Part shown: positions 16,695 to 25,763 of the stretch, piece after piece
How positions within the stretch are numbered: the stretch's first letter is position 1
How the letters are laid out: each line of letters starts with the position of its first letter
NCBI GenBank assembly: GCA_019459455.1
Contig: JAIBEX010000020.1
Coordinates: 62,001 to 126,000 of the forward strand
Origin: Weeksellaceae bacterium
GTDB lineage: Bacteria; Bacteroidota; Bacteroidia; Flavobacteriales; Weeksellaceae
Direction of reading: 5' to 3'
DNA: 64,000 nt
Made by a program: the position numbers and the translations under genes
The notes under the pieces: model-generated
Databases searched by the model: none
What the model was told of the DNA's origin: nothing
The model's input: the letters and a program-made list of their open reading frames with translations, nothing else

Positions 16695-17573
16695 TTATTG
16701 TCTATTAAGCCAATTCTTTAAAGTTTTTATTCCATTTTGCGAATATAATTGAGAGAATTTTATTTTTGAGTGATAAACAGATACATCAGAACAAACGTAT
16801 ATAGATGCTAAAGAAAATATTATGTTGATAATTTTAAAGGGCAGGTTTTTGAGGTTCTGATTGTCATCCATGAAAATTTCTGCGTCAAGTAAGAATTGAT
16901 ATAACTCCTTAATTATTTTGATGCGGAACTTTTTTTCCAGTTTTTCTACGTTAAAACCTTGATAGTGCTCAAGAATTGATTTAGTCCATTTTTTTTCACC
17001 TTCCTTATCAGAACTGAACTCTTTAATAAAAATTGAAAGTAAGTCATCAATTAGGAAAAAATTACTAATTGTTATTTTTTCATTTTGAAAATTAAACTGA
17101 ATATTTGAAAGCTTATTCGAGGCACAATAACTTCCTGTTTTATAATTTGTGAAGTACTTTTGAAGTACTTGCACAAGTTTTTCCTTTTCAGAATCCAAAG
17201 TTTTTAGATCTTTTTGAATACCCCAACTTGCTGATTCATTTTGATGGATAATGTACTCCTTTTGTAGGTTTAGGATAATAAAAGTAAGAGTTTGGAAGTG
17301 TTTACTTGCAAAATAAGTATCATCTAGTTCATTAATCAAAATTTTTAAATGAGCTTCAATTAGAAACTCGTAGCTTGGGACATCAAACCAGGTAATAATC
17401 CGCTCCATATATTCACTTCTTTCATAAGCTTCTATATAGGCGAACCTATTAGTTTTGATTTTTAGAACAATATCATTATTATTGATATCTCTGTTGAGTA
17501 ATGCTAGTGGAGTGTACAATCCGGCAGCTGAAAGATTTTGGTATAAATAGGTTTTTTTGAAAAGGATGTCCAT
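16695..17573 (-). CDS. Hypothetical protein next to the tRNA junction
   Basis: A 292-residue, Lys-, Phe- and Ile-rich, mostly helical cytoplasmic protein of unknown family. It occupies the place where the integrase of a tRNA-integrated element is usually found, but I find no Arg...HxxR...Tyr tyrosine-recombinase pattern and no serine-recombinase motif, so I do not call it an integrase. No membrane segment or signal peptide. A terminator follows it; its own promoter must lie in the 110 bp before tRNA-Arg, which include two direct repeats. Confidence 0.65.
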   Translation of the reverse strand: MDILFKKTYLYQNLSAAGLYTPLALLNRDINNNDIVLKIKTNRFAYIEAYERSEYMERIITWFDVPSYEFLIEAHLKILINELDDTYFASKHFQTLTFIILNLQKEYIIHQNESASWGIQKDLKTLDSEKEKLVQVLQKYFTNYKTGSYCASNKLSNIQFNFQNEKITISNFFLIDDLLSIFIKEFSSDKEGEKKWTKSILEHYQGFNVEKLEKKFRIKIIKELYQFLLDAEIFMDDNQNLKNLPFKIINIIFSLASIYVCSDVSVYHSKIKFSQLYSQNGIKTLKNWLNRQ

Positions 17574-17607
17574 CTACCAAAAATACACTTTTTATCAATT
17601 TAGAAAA

Positions 17608-17628
17608 ATGTGTTACCTATGTGTTACC
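17608..17628. repeat. Direct repeat ATGTGTTACC x2 near the tRNA-Arg junction
   Basis: ATGTGTTACC (17608-17617) and again (17619-17628), separated by one T. It lies 55 bp from the 3' end of tRNA-Arg, where arm-type integrase or excisionase sites would be expected. Confidence 0.45.
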
Positions 17629-17682
17629 CAGCCCAAAATAAAAAAGACCCTACATCTCTGTAAAGCCTTTGTCTAAAGGTAG

Positions 17683-17756
17683 TGAGCGCGCCAGGATTCG
17701 AACCTGGGACCGTCTGCTTAGAAGGCAGATGCTCTATCCAGCTGAGCTACGCACCC
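17683..17756 (-). tRNA. tRNA-Arg (anticodon TCT)
   Basis: A 74-nt cloverleaf: acceptor GGGTGCG/CGCGCTC with one G-T pair, anticodon stem TCTGC/GCAGA around loop CTTCTAA, T-arm CCAGG-TTCGAAT-CCTGG, no encoded CCA. It is the last gene of a Ser-Pro-Arg tRNA operon, and its 3' end faces the accessory island. Confidence 0.97.
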
Positions 17757-17803
17757 TTCGGTACTGAAAAAAAAAATTCCCGAAGGAATTTATAAAAAAA
17801 AAG

Positions 17804-17878
17804 TCGGGGCGGCAGGATTCGAACCTGCGACCTCCTGGTCCCAAACCAGGCGCGATGACCGGACTACGCTACGCCCCG
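17804..17878 (-). tRNA. tRNA-Pro (anticodon TGG)
   Basis: A 75-nt cloverleaf: acceptor CGGGGCG/CGCCCCG, anticodon stem CCTGG/CCAGG with loop TTTGGGA, T-arm GCAGG-TTCGAAT-CCTGC. No encoded CCA. Second gene in the tRNA operon. Confidence 0.97.
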
Positions 17879-17898
17879 AATAACTTTTCCAAAGGTTG

Positions 17899-17983
17899 CG
17901 GAGGGTGTGGGATTCGAACCCACGCGACCCTTGCAGGTCGACAGTTTAGCAAACTGCTCCGTTAACCACTCCGGCAACCCTCC
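17899..17983 (-). tRNA. tRNA-Ser (anticodon GCT)
   Basis: An 85-nt class II tRNA: acceptor GGAGGGT/ACCCTCC, anticodon loop TTGCTAA, long variable arm with CGACCTGC...GGGTCG, T-arm GTGGG-TTCGAAT-CCCAC. First gene of the tRNA operon. Confidence 0.97.
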
Positions 17984-18025
17984 ATTACAATATTCTGATG
18001 AACTTCTCTTCTGTAATTGCGAGTG

Positions 18026-18057
18026 CAAATATAAACAGGATTTAAGTATTAACCAAA
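18026..18057 (-). promoter_or_regulatory. Bacteroidota-type promoter of the tRNA Ser-Pro-Arg operon
   Basis: On the minus strand: -33 box TTTG (18057-18054), 20-nt spacer, -7 box TATATTTG (18033-18026), about 40 nt before tRNA-Ser. Both boxes and the spacing fit the Bacteroidota consensus. Confidence 0.8.
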
Positions 18058-18115
18058 AAAAATTACTTAAATATTTTTGTATTTTTGAAAAAATAATCAC
18101 TAAAAATATTGAACT

Positions 18116-19153
18116 ATGTCTAAGATGTTATATATCATAGGATTAAGCACCTTCCTTTTTTCTTGCGCGTCCCAGAAACCTTCAACGATACGGAAGACCT
18201 CTGCCAGAACCACCACCACAACTGCTAAAACTCCTGTAAAGCCGGGTCCTGTAACTGGCGTCCCTACTTCACGAACGGGACTGACGGTCCTTCATGGGGT
18301 GGAGTTCTATACGCAAAATATCGGCGATATCACCAAGAATGACAATACCATGAGCCATGGCTCTATTGTAATGGCAAAACCTGCAGGATATCACGTCGTG
18401 AAAACATACTTTCCGGCAGTGGCGCAGAACTTCAGACAACGATATGTCATCTTACATTATACGGCGCTAGACGAGGATAAGTCGGCCAGTGTGCTTACCC
18501 AACAGGCCGTTAGCTCGCATTATCTGGTTAACAATAAAAGGAATGACGAAATATATCAGCTGGTTGATGAAAATAAAAGAGCATACCACTCGGGTATCAG
18601 TGCCTGGCGGAAAGATAAAAACCTCAACGACACTTCAATTGGAATTGAGATTGTGAACCCAGGATTTACCACAGACGCTTCCGGCAAGAAAATTTTTGTT
18701 CCCTATGATGAGCATCAAATCAAGAAGATGGCAGCACTTCTAAAAGATATCGTGAACCGCTATCAAATTCCACCCACCAACGTCCTGGGACATTCGGATG
18801 TTGCACCGACAAGAAAGCAGGACCCGGGTCCTCTTTTTCCCTGGAAAAAATTATACGATCAGTACCAGATCGGAATGTGGTATGATGAAGCGGCTAAACA
18901 GGGCTTCATGACCCAAATGACTCCTGAAACCTTTATGATGGAACAGAGTAACTCCACCTTTATTTTTAAGGTTCAGACTTTCCTACAGCAGTTCGGGTAC
19001 GAAATCAATCCAACGGGAGCGTGGGATACGGAAAATATGAAAGTGGTGGAGGCTTTCCAGTACCGTTTCCGTCCGGAAAATTACAGCGGCGTGATGGACA
19101 TGGAGACGTGGGCCATACTGCAGGCACTGGTGCAGAAATATCCGCAGAAGTAA
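18116..19153 (+). CDS. N-acetylmuramoyl-L-alanine amidase lipoprotein (AmpD-like)
   Basis: A 345-residue lipoprotein (signal with lipobox LFSC, Cys17) that should cut the amide bond between MurNAc and the stem peptide. A Thr/Lys/Pro-rich linker (about 22-50) precedes an Amidase_2/PGRP domain (about 105-250): zinc ligands His114 in VILHYTA, His226 in VLGHSDVAPTRK and Asp236 in QDPGPLFPW, with catalytic-type Glu178 in IGIEIVN. A C-terminal peptidoglycan-binding region (about 280-340; VQTFLQQFGYEI, ETWAILQALV) follows. Probably anchored in the outer membrane and active on wall fragments. Monocistronic, closed by a terminator. Confidence 0.93.
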   Translation: MSKMLYIIGLSTFLFSCASQKPSTIRKTSARTTTTTAKTPVKPGPVTGVPTSRTGLTVLHGVEFYTQNIGDITKNDNTMSHGSIVMAKPAGYHVVKTYFPAVAQNFRQRYVILHYTALDEDKSASVLTQQAVSSHYLVNNKRNDEIYQLVDENKRAYHSGISAWRKDKNLNDTSIGIEIVNPGFTTDASGKKIFVPYDEHQIKKMAALLKDIVNRYQIPPTNVLGHSDVAPTRKQDPGPLFPWKKLYDQYQIGMWYDEAAKQGFMTQMTPETFMMEQSNSTFIFKVQTFLQQFGYEINPTGAWDTENMKVVEAFQYRFRPENYSGVMDMETWAILQALVQKYPQK

Positions 19154-19174
19154 AAGGAAAGATATCAGAACAGA

Positions 19175-19203
19175 ACGCATTTCACACGGAAATGCGTTTT
19201 TTG
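19175..19203 (+). terminator. Rho-independent-type terminator after amidase gene
   Basis: ACGCATTTC (19175-19183), 5-nt loop, GAAATGCGT (19189-19197), then a run of T. Confidence 0.85.
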
Positions 19204-19243
19204 TTTTATGAAAAAGGCTTAACTTTTCAGCAAATATATATTC

Positions 19244-20644
19244 ATGGAAAATTTCAGAAAAGAGAGTGATTTACTGGGGGAACTGAATGTACCGGCAGAT
19301 GCATATTATGGAGTGCAGACGCAGCGTGCGATAGAAAATTTTAAAATCTCGGGACAGTTGCTGTCTTCGTATCCGGAATTCATCCGGGGTTTGGCGTTTG
19401 TAAAAAAAGCGGCAGCGAAAACAAATTACGAATTAGGTCTCCTTGATGAGCAGCTATATTATAAGATTGCAGAGGTTTGTGATGAACTTCTGGCCGGGAA
19501 ACTACACGAGCAGTTCCCAATTGACATGATTCAGGGAGGAGCAGGAACCTCGGTTAACATGAATGCGAACGAGGTTATTGCCAACCGCGTCCTCGAGAAA
19601 ATGGGCAAAGGCAGGGGCGATTACCAGTTTTGTTCGCCGAACGACCACATCAACCTTTCGCAGTCCACCAATGATGCCTATCCCACCGCGATAAAGATGG
19701 CTTTACTGCAGATGAATATGAAGTTAGCGGAGAATGTGCGGAATATTGTCACCGCTTTCCGGGAAAAGGGTGCGGAATTTCACGATGTGCTTAAAATGGG
19801 CCGGACACAGCTTCAGGATGCAGTTCCAATGACATTGGGTCAGGAATTTGAGGCCTTCGCAGCGAATCTGGAGGAAGATATTGACAAACTGAACAATAAC
19901 GCGAAGCTTTTTGTTGAGGTTAATATGGGTGCCACGGCCATCGGGACAGGTTTGAACGCGCCGGTAGGTTATGCGAATCTATGTGCAAAAAACCTTGCGC
20001 AGATTACGGGCTGGCCTATTGTTTCTGCACCGGATCTGGTGGAAGCCACACCGGACACCGGATCTTACGTAATTTATTCGTCAGCTACGAAGCGCCTCGC
20101 GGTCAAACTTTCCAAGATATGCAATGATTTAAGGCTGCTTTCTTCGGGACCAAGAGCCGGATTCTTTGAAATCAACCTTCCACCCATGCAGCCGGGATCT
20201 TCCATCATGCCCGGCAAGGTAAATCCGGTGATTCCGGAGGTCGTGAACCAGGTGTGCTACAAAGTTATCGGGAATGACCTCACGGTTACCTTTGCGGCAG
20301 AAGCCGGACAGCTGCAGCTGAATGTAATGGAACCGGTACTCTCGCATGCCATCATGGAGAATATACAGTTCCTCTGCAATGCGCTGGATACCCTGCGGGA
20401 GAAATGCATTGTTGGAATCACAGCCAATAAGGAAATTTGTCTGAATATGGTAAAACACAGCATCGGAATCGTAACCGCATTAAATCCGTATATCGGCTAT
20501 AAGAATTCGACAATAATCGCTAAGGAAGCGCTCGAAACGGGAAAAAGTGTTTACAACCTTGTCCTGGAGCAGGGACTGCTGACCCGTGAGCAGCTCGATG
20601 ATATCCTGGACCCGAAGAACATGCTTCAACCCCATAAAATGTAA
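19244..20644 (+). CDS. aspA: Aspartate ammonia-lyase
   Basis: A 466-residue member of the aspartase/fumarase superfamily, converting L-aspartate to fumarate and ammonia. Seen: N-terminal [18 protein letters not shown], the [19 protein letters not shown] segment, [11 protein letters not shown], and the mobile signature loop [15 protein letters not shown] containing the catalytic Ser. Its length equals that of bacterial aspartases; fumarase C is the alternative, but the N-terminal ESDLLGE pattern favours AspA. The next gene starts 5 bp after its stop, suggesting co-transcription with a glycosyltransferase. Confidence 0.93.
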   Translation: MENFRKESDLLGELNVPADAYYGVQTQRAIENFKISGQLLSSYPEFIRGLAFVKKAAAKTNYELGLLDEQLYYKIAEVCDELLAGKLHEQFPIDMIQGGAGTSVNMNANEVIANRVLEKMGKGRGDYQFCSPNDHINLSQSTNDAYPTAIKMALLQMNMKLAENVRNIVTAFREKGAEFHDVLKMGRTQLQDAVPMTLGQEFEAFAANLEEDIDKLNNNAKLFVEVNMGATAIGTGLNAPVGYANLCAKNLAQITGWPIVSAPDLVEATPDTGSYVIYSSATKRLAVKLSKICNDLRLLSSGPRAGFFEINLPPMQPGSSIMPGKVNPVIPEVVNQVCYKVIGNDLTVTFAAEAGQLQLNVMEPVLSHAIMENIQFLCNALDTLREKCIVGITANKEICLNMVKHSIGIVTALNPYIGYKNSTIIAKEALETGKSVYNLVLEQGLLTREQLDDILDPKNMLQPHKM

Positions 20645-20649
20645 ACGGT

Positions 20650-21528
20650 TTGAAATTCCTGATCATCATTCCTGCACATAACGAAGATAAGAACATCCTC
20701 TTCTGCCTTGAGTCGTTAAAAAACCAATCCTACTCTGCGTATGAAGCGGTGGTGGTAAACGACGGTTCCACAGACAGAACACGGGAAGTTGTTGAAAGTT
20801 TTGTGCTTCAGAATCCAAAATTCACGGTTAAGAATCTTGAAAGTTCTGCACACGAGCCGGGAGCGAAAGTAGTGAGGACCTTTAATAAAGGCCTGGAGCA
20901 TGTTGATTTAAATAATTTTGATATCATCTGTAAATTTGATGCCGATATTGTGTTCCCCAATAACTATCTTCAGAAAGTAAATGAGGTCTATGAAAAGCGG
21001 CCGAAAGCGGGAATGGTCTCCGGTCTTGTGAGGATCAAGAAATCAGTTTTTGAAAAAAATCTGGCTTTCGATTTTAAAGATGAAAAACGGCAGTGGATTT
21101 TTGAGAACATCTCTTCCAGAAACCATGTGCGCGGACCGATAAAATCCTACAGGAAAGAATGTCTTGAAGACATGGATGGCCTGCGGCCCGTCCTCGGTTG
21201 GGACAATATTGATGTCATGCTCGCAAAGAAAAACGGATGGGAAGTAATTACGGTTAAAGATTTATGGGTGAAGCACCTGCGGCCAACCGCCTATAAATAC
21301 AGGAAGCAGAAAGCCGAGAAACTCGGGGAATATTTCTACAACATCGGTTTGAATTTGCCGCTGACGGCCATTTCCTCCGCAAAATCTTCGTTTAAAAACA
21401 GGTCATTTTCTGAGTTTTTTACGACCCTGAGGACGTTTTTAAGACAGAAAGGCGAGAAACAATTATCTAAAGAAGAAATCCGGTATATCCGGAATTTGCG
21501 GTGGAGCGATATGTTTAAAAATAAATGA
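20650..21528 (+). CDS. Family 2 glycosyltransferase (TTG start)
   Basis: A 292-residue GT-A enzyme. The nucleotide-sugar-binding core begins at residue 2 (KFLIIIPAHNED), followed by VVVNDGSTDRTREV and the DXD-like FDADIVFP. No ATG is available before this core, so the TTG at 20650, five bp after the aspA stop, must be the start. No membrane segments, so it is cytoplasmic or peripheral. Donor and acceptor are unknown; lipooligosaccharide or glycolipid synthesis is likely given the glycosyltransferase-like, flippase and methyltransferase genes nearby. Confidence 0.88.
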   Translation: MKFLIIIPAHNEDKNILFCLESLKNQSYSAYEAVVVNDGSTDRTREVVESFVLQNPKFTVKNLESSAHEPGAKVVRTFNKGLEHVDLNNFDIICKFDADIVFPNNYLQKVNEVYEKRPKAGMVSGLVRIKKSVFEKNLAFDFKDEKRQWIFENISSRNHVRGPIKSYRKECLEDMDGLRPVLGWDNIDVMLAKKNGWEVITVKDLWVKHLRPTAYKYRKQKAEKLGEYFYNIGLNLPLTAISSAKSSFKNRSFSEFFTTLRTFLRQKGEKQLSKEEIRYIRNLRWSDMFKNK

Positions 21529-21538
21529 TAAACAGGCA

Positions 21539-23161
21539 ATGAGATATATAATGGGACTCTTAACGTTGTTTTTGATGGTTACTTTTTCCGCACAAAAACC
21601 CGCCGACCTGATCATCCACAACGCTAAGATTTACACTGTCAATCAAAGTTTTGATCTGGCAGAAGCGATGGCGGTTTCCGATGGGAAAATCGTTGCGGTA
21701 GGCAAGAATTCGGAAATTCTAAAAAAATACAAATCAAAAAACATTCAAAATCTTCGCGGCAAAGCGGTGTTTCCTGGTTTTATTGATGCACACTGTCATT
21801 TCACGGGTTACGCGACCGACAAATGGAAATTCGAATTGTGGGGCACCAAATCCTGGGAAGAAATCATTCAGAGAATGACGGCTTATTCCAAAACCGCGCC
21901 CATGGAATGGCTCTACGGACGCAGTTGGGACCAGAACGACTGGCCAGTCAGGGAATTTCCTAATAAAGAAAAACTCGATCAGCTGTTTCCGGACCGCCCG
22001 GTTTACCTAAAAAGAATTGACGGTCATGCCGCTGTCGCCAACCAAAAAGCACTGGATATTGCCGGAATTACCCTCAATACCAAAGTTGAAGGTGGGGAAA
22101 TTGAAACGAAGAACGGAAAACTGACTGGAATTTTGATAGACAACGCCATGCTTTTGGTGGAAAAACATATTCCTGAAATCAGTGATAAGATGGCCATTCA
22201 GTATTTTGCGGAACTCCAGAAAGAATGTTTTTCCTACGGCCTCACCTCATTACACGATTGCGGCATTTCGGCACATACGTTTTCCCTTTTGGAGAAGGCC
22301 CAGGATCAGAAGTTGCTGAAGATGAAGATTTTCGCTCTGCTTGAGGACAAGCCTGCCACTTACGGAAAGTGGATAAGCAAGGGACGTTTTACCAATGGAA
22401 ACATCACGTTTGGAGGTTATAAAGTCTATTCAGACGGTGCCCTGGGTTCCCGCGGTGCCTGCCTGCTGCACGATTATTCAGACAAAAAAGGCTGGAAGGG
22501 ATTTCTTTTAAGCGACAGGAAGCATTTTAAGAATCTGGCAGAAAAACTTGGTAAAAGTAATCTTCAGATGTGTACGCACGCAATCGGCGATTCTGCAAAC
22601 CGCACAATTCTCCAGATTTACGGGGACGTTTTGGGTGGTAAAAATGACAGACGGTGGCGTATTGAACATGCGCAGATTGTAGATAAAGATGATTTCGATC
22701 TGTTCGGAAAACATTCCATTATTCCGTCGGTGCAGCCAACCCACGCTACTTCCGATATGTACTGGGCGGAATCCAGACTTGGACCCGAAAGGCTGAAACA
22801 TTCTTATGCCTATCAGGATTTACTGAAACAGAATGGCTGGTTGCCGTTGGGAACCGATTTTCCGGTGGAGGAAATCAACCCGATCAAAACGTTTTATGCG
22901 GCAGTAGTACGTAAGGATGCGAAATATTTTCCTTCAAACGGTTTTCAGAAGGAAAATGCACTCACCAGAGAACAGGCCCTGCGCGGAATGACCATTTGGG
23001 CGGCAAAAGCAGCGTTTCAGGATAAGGAGTTGGGAAGCCTGGAAGTAGGCAAGTCTGCGGATTTCATTATTGCGGGCCAGGACCTCATGACGGTTCCGGA
23101 AGCGGAAATCCTGAAGACCAAAGTGTTGGAAACGTACAGTAATGGAAACAAAGTCTTTTAA
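21539..23161 (+). CDS. Exported amidohydrolase family 3 protein (YtcJ-like)
   Basis: A 540-residue metal-dependent hydrolase with a Sec signal peptide (MGLLTLFLMVTFSAQ). Seen: the N-terminal beta-sandwich (ADLIIHNAKIYTVN), metal-binding GFIDAHCHFTGY, the YtcJ-type GRSWDQNDWP, HCIGDSAN-like THAIGDSANRT, RIEHAQIV and the late GTDFPVE carrying the last Asp ligand. Such enzymes hydrolyse N-acyl or cyclic amides; the substrate cannot be read from sequence. It lies 10 bp after the glycosyltransferase gene. Confidence 0.9.
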   Translation: MRYIMGLLTLFLMVTFSAQKPADLIIHNAKIYTVNQSFDLAEAMAVSDGKIVAVGKNSEILKKYKSKNIQNLRGKAVFPGFIDAHCHFTGYATDKWKFELWGTKSWEEIIQRMTAYSKTAPMEWLYGRSWDQNDWPVREFPNKEKLDQLFPDRPVYLKRIDGHAAVANQKALDIAGITLNTKVEGGEIETKNGKLTGILIDNAMLLVEKHIPEISDKMAIQYFAELQKECFSYGLTSLHDCGISAHTFSLLEKAQDQKLLKMKIFALLEDKPATYGKWISKGRFTNGNITFGGYKVYSDGALGSRGACLLHDYSDKKGWKGFLLSDRKHFKNLAEKLGKSNLQMCTHAIGDSANRTILQIYGDVLGGKNDRRWRIEHAQIVDKDDFDLFGKHSIIPSVQPTHATSDMYWAESRLGPERLKHSYAYQDLLKQNGWLPLGTDFPVEEINPIKTFYAAVVRKDAKYFPSNGFQKENALTREQALRGMTIWAAKAAFQDKELGSLEVGKSADFIIAGQDLMTVPEAEILKTKVLETYSNGNKVF

Positions 23162-23185
23162 AACCATCAACCTTTCAATGATGTA

Positions 23186-23230
23186 GCTATCTTAACCTAA
23201 ATCTTAGTCTGAACCTCAACCTTAGCCTTG
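23186..23230 (+). repeat. Degenerate short-unit repeat before a TTG start
   Basis: Imperfect repeats of AACCTNA/CTTAG type fill the 66-bp spacer (for example AACCTAAATCTTAG then AACCTCAACCTTAG). It may affect spacing or phase variation of the following gene, but could also be neutral low-complexity sequence. Confidence 0.35.
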
Positions 23231-24265
23231 AAAAAAATAGCCTACATAGAAGTTGATACCCACGCAGAGATCGCGCGGAATTTTCTGGAACTGATGAAGG
23301 GTTCCAGCGAATTTGCTGTAGATTATTACTTTTCAGAAAAAATCCTGAAACAGATCGGAAAACATCAGACCAATATTTTTGTGACGGAAAGTTCAATGCT
23401 GCTGAATCAGTTAAAAAATGAGAATTACGATCTGATCATCATAGGAACCGTGCACCGGTATTTTAACGTATTGGGGATCATTGCACGGGAATACAACACT
23501 GCCATCATTGTTCATAACCTTAAATTTACCGGGATTTCATCATTTCACCTTTTCCGGAACATCCTGAAAAAGGATTTCGCATACCGCCTGAAACTTATGC
23601 TGAAAGAGAGTTTGCTTTCCGCCTCGAAAGTTTACCAAAAAGGGAAAAACCTGCTGGTTTTGGATGAAAACCTAAGCAGTAAAAAATTAATATTCCTGCC
23701 GGTTTTTTTTAATGAATTTATTGAAAACATGCCCTCCGCAGTTTTCACGGTGGTCATTCCGGGTGCTGTTTCACAGAGGAGACGGGATTATGTGTCGGTG
23801 CTTAAGAAAATTACACACTTCAGAAATAATTTCAAAATTGTATTCTTAGGTAAAGCAACCGGAAAAGAACTGAAATGGCTTACAACGTTTGAAAAAAATA
23901 AACCGGAAAATATTTCCATTGAATATTTCACCGAAAAAGTCCCGCAACATATCTTTGATGAGTGGATGCAGCGGTCGAATGTGCTTTGGTGTCCCGTTCA
24001 GAAAAAAACAGAATTCTTCAGTAATCCGGAGATCTACGGTAAAACAAAAATGAGCGGAAACCTTGGCGATGCCATTAAATATGGAAAAATGGCCATTTTC
24101 CCTAAAGATTACGATTTGACCCGATATCCTTTCCTCGTGAATGAAAATGAGGAGGTGGAAAAGCAGCTTTTGGACCTTTCAAAAATGGAATTTAATTTTC
24201 AGGAAACGTTTTCGCGCAAAAAAATTGCTGCGGATCTGCACACTGTTTTGAATTCACTGGTGTAA
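23228..24265 (+). CDS. Glycosyltransferase-like protein (TTG start)
   Basis: A 345-residue cytoplasmic protein with two alpha/beta halves like a GT-B fold: an N-terminal half (KKIAYIEVDTHAEIARNFLEL, YDLIIIGTVHRYFNVLGII) and a C-terminal half (TVVIPGAVSQRRRDYVSVLKKI, FKIVFLGKA, VLWCPVQKKTEF) resembling the donor-binding half of family 4-like enzymes. No ATG precedes the first strand, so the TTG at 23228 is taken. Function inferred from fold resemblance and from the neighbouring flippase and sugar-related genes; specificity unknown. Confidence 0.65.
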   Translation: MKKIAYIEVDTHAEIARNFLELMKGSSEFAVDYYFSEKILKQIGKHQTNIFVTESSMLLNQLKNENYDLIIIGTVHRYFNVLGIIAREYNTAIIVHNLKFTGISSFHLFRNILKKDFAYRLKLMLKESLLSASKVYQKGKNLLVLDENLSSKKLIFLPVFFNEFIENMPSAVFTVVIPGAVSQRRRDYVSVLKKITHFRNNFKIVFLGKATGKELKWLTTFEKNKPENISIEYFTEKVPQHIFDEWMQRSNVLWCPVQKKTEFFSNPEIYGKTKMSGNLGDAIKYGKMAIFPKDYDLTRYPFLVNENEEVEKQLLDLSKMEFNFQETFSRKKIAADLHTVLNSLV

Positions 24266-24278
24266 TTCCTCAGGCTAT

Positions 24279-25763
24279 TTATTTACCAAATCTGAAAATG
24301 CTCCGTATAAATTTCCTGTTGATGTATTCTTCCACAGGGAAAATCCTGAGAAAATGATTGCCAATATAAATGAGCAACAGCACCACGGCGGGTTTGTAAA
24401 AGAGATTAATCAGGTTGTTTCCGAAATCGGGCAGCACTATGGCAACCGTAATGGCAAGGGTGGAAATGATGGATACGAATATCATCTCTATTGTTAGTGG
24501 ATGAACCTTAAATTTAAGATAATTGAAAACGATTTTCACGATGTTGTACAGCGTTAGGGAAATTGCCGTGGCCAGAGCTACCCCTACAATCCCCAGGCTG
24601 GTATGCTCCAGAAAATAATAGTTCAGTACGATGGTAAGTACCGCCAGAAAAATCATAAAGACAATGTTGTAACGGTAATATCTGGACATGGAAATGATGT
24701 TGCCGTTAAAACCTGTTGCAAGATCAAAAAGGATGGCTGATCCCAAAATCCAGATTACCGGCTCCGACTCGCGGAGCATTGTCCCGTTTTTGATGTAGCT
24801 CACGAGATAGGGAAAACCTACGAGAATGCAGGAGAAAAGCACAGCGCCCAGAAAGAAGAGGCTCAGCGAGGTTTTCTTATGGAACCGATCCAGTTCCTCC
24901 ATATCATTATCTGCAATACTTTTGTTAATTATAGGAGCTGATATGTTGAAGATCCCCAGCTGCGGAATTGAAATGAGGGAAATCATCGCAAAAAGGGTAG
25001 AGTAAATCCCCAGTTCTTCCATTCCGAGGGAATTACCGATCATGAACTTATCAATCTTGATCGCAATATAGTTTCCAATATTCCCCAAAAACCCGAAGAA
25101 ACTGTAGCTTAGGATGTCCTTCCATAGATGGTCCTTCTTAATATATCCGGTACTGAAATCGGGTTTTATTTTTTCCAGTGAATTGGCATAGAAAAAATAG
25201 CCAATCGTGGATAGCAGAAGCATCCCAAAGAAAAAACCGAAAGCAGACTGCTGCGTCATCCCCAGAAAAATAAACAGGCAGAAGGCGCCCAAGTTGGCTA
25301 ACTTCGGAAAGATGTTTTCAAAGATGTTAGGAACAACAATTCTTTTATAGTTGGAAACATACCGGTTAAATACGTGCGATATGGCGAGTAACAGTACCAG
25401 CGGAAGGATAATGTACTTTAGTTTCCACCACTCTTCTTCCTGATATTCAGGAAAAATGTAATGGAAAAAAAAGAAAAGCGCCGCAAAGACCACAAAATTG
25501 AAAACAATACCCAGCAATGAAAGGGAAAGGAGGTTCTGGTGTCTGCCATCTTTTTGTGACTGATGAAAAAACTTCACATTAGCATACGAAAGACCGAAAA
25601 CAACAATGGGTACAAAAATTTCTGCGGTAGTAAGAATATAGCTTAGCTTGCCGTAAAATGCAAAATCGTATGGAAATAAAAAGTAATTCGAGATTGCTCC
25701 CAGGATAAAACCCAGATAACCAATGACCGTATATTTGAACCCCTGTCTTGCTACTACACTCAT
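24279..25763 (-). CDS. Polysaccharide/lipid-linked oligosaccharide flippase (Wzx-like)
   Basis: A 494-residue integral membrane protein with about 12-14 hydrophobic segments in the MOP-superfamily pattern (for example FLFPYDFAFYGKLSYI, LSYSFFGFLGNIGNYIAIKIDKFMIG, IPQLGIFNISAPIINKSI). Members move undecaprenyl-linked sugars across the inner membrane for O-antigen or capsule assembly. Its ATG overlaps the stop of the FkbM methyltransferase gene (ATGA, 25760-25763), so the two are coupled. It converges on the glycosyltransferase-like gene with 13 bp between stops. Confidence 0.88.
   Translation of the reverse strand: MSVVARQGFKYTVIGYLGFILGAISNYFLFPYDFAFYGKLSYILTTAEIFVPIVVFGLSYANVKFFHQSQKDGRHQNLLSLSLLGIVFNFVVFAALFFFFHYIFPEYQEEEWWKLKYIILPLVLLLAISHVFNRYVSNYKRIVVPNIFENIFPKLANLGAFCLFIFLGMTQQSAFGFFFGMLLLSTIGYFFYANSLEKIKPDFSTGYIKKDHLWKDILSYSFFGFLGNIGNYIAIKIDKFMIGNSLGMEELGIYSTLFAMISLISIPQLGIFNISAPIINKSIADNDMEELDRFHKKTSLSLFFLGAVLFSCILVGFPYLVSYIKNGTMLRESEPVIWILGSAILFDLATGFNGNIISMSRYYRYNIVFMIFLAVLTIVLNYYFLEHTSLGIVGVALATAISLTLYNIVKIVFNYLKFKVHPLTIEMIFVSIISTLAITVAIVLPDFGNNLINLFYKPAVVLLLIYIGNHFLRIFPVEEYINRKFIRSIFRFGK

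Larger units (their letters stand above)
1..17682. mobile_element. Integrated accessory island abutting tRNA-Arg (left end outside window)
   Basis: The stretch left of the tRNA-Arg 3' end is more AT-rich than the core genes to its right and carries genes typical of integrative elements: a P4-type helicase, HTH and KilAC-like regulators, a RadC-like JAB protein, an SRAP protein, small orphans and a restriction/defence operon. The junction with the chromosome is placed at the 3' end of tRNA-Arg, a common integration site; this is inference, because the left end and its att duplicate are not in the window. No tyrosine or serine recombinase is seen, so the integrase must lie further left or be lost. 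The defence operon could in principle be a separate insertion. Confidence 0.6.

Noticed and set aside
16695-17573. Integrase next to tRNA-Arg
   Set aside because: Position fits, but no tyrosine- or serine-recombinase catalytic residues could be found.
17864-18140. Frames overlapping the tRNA genes
   Set aside because: The cloverleaf structures explain the sequence; the peptides have no support.
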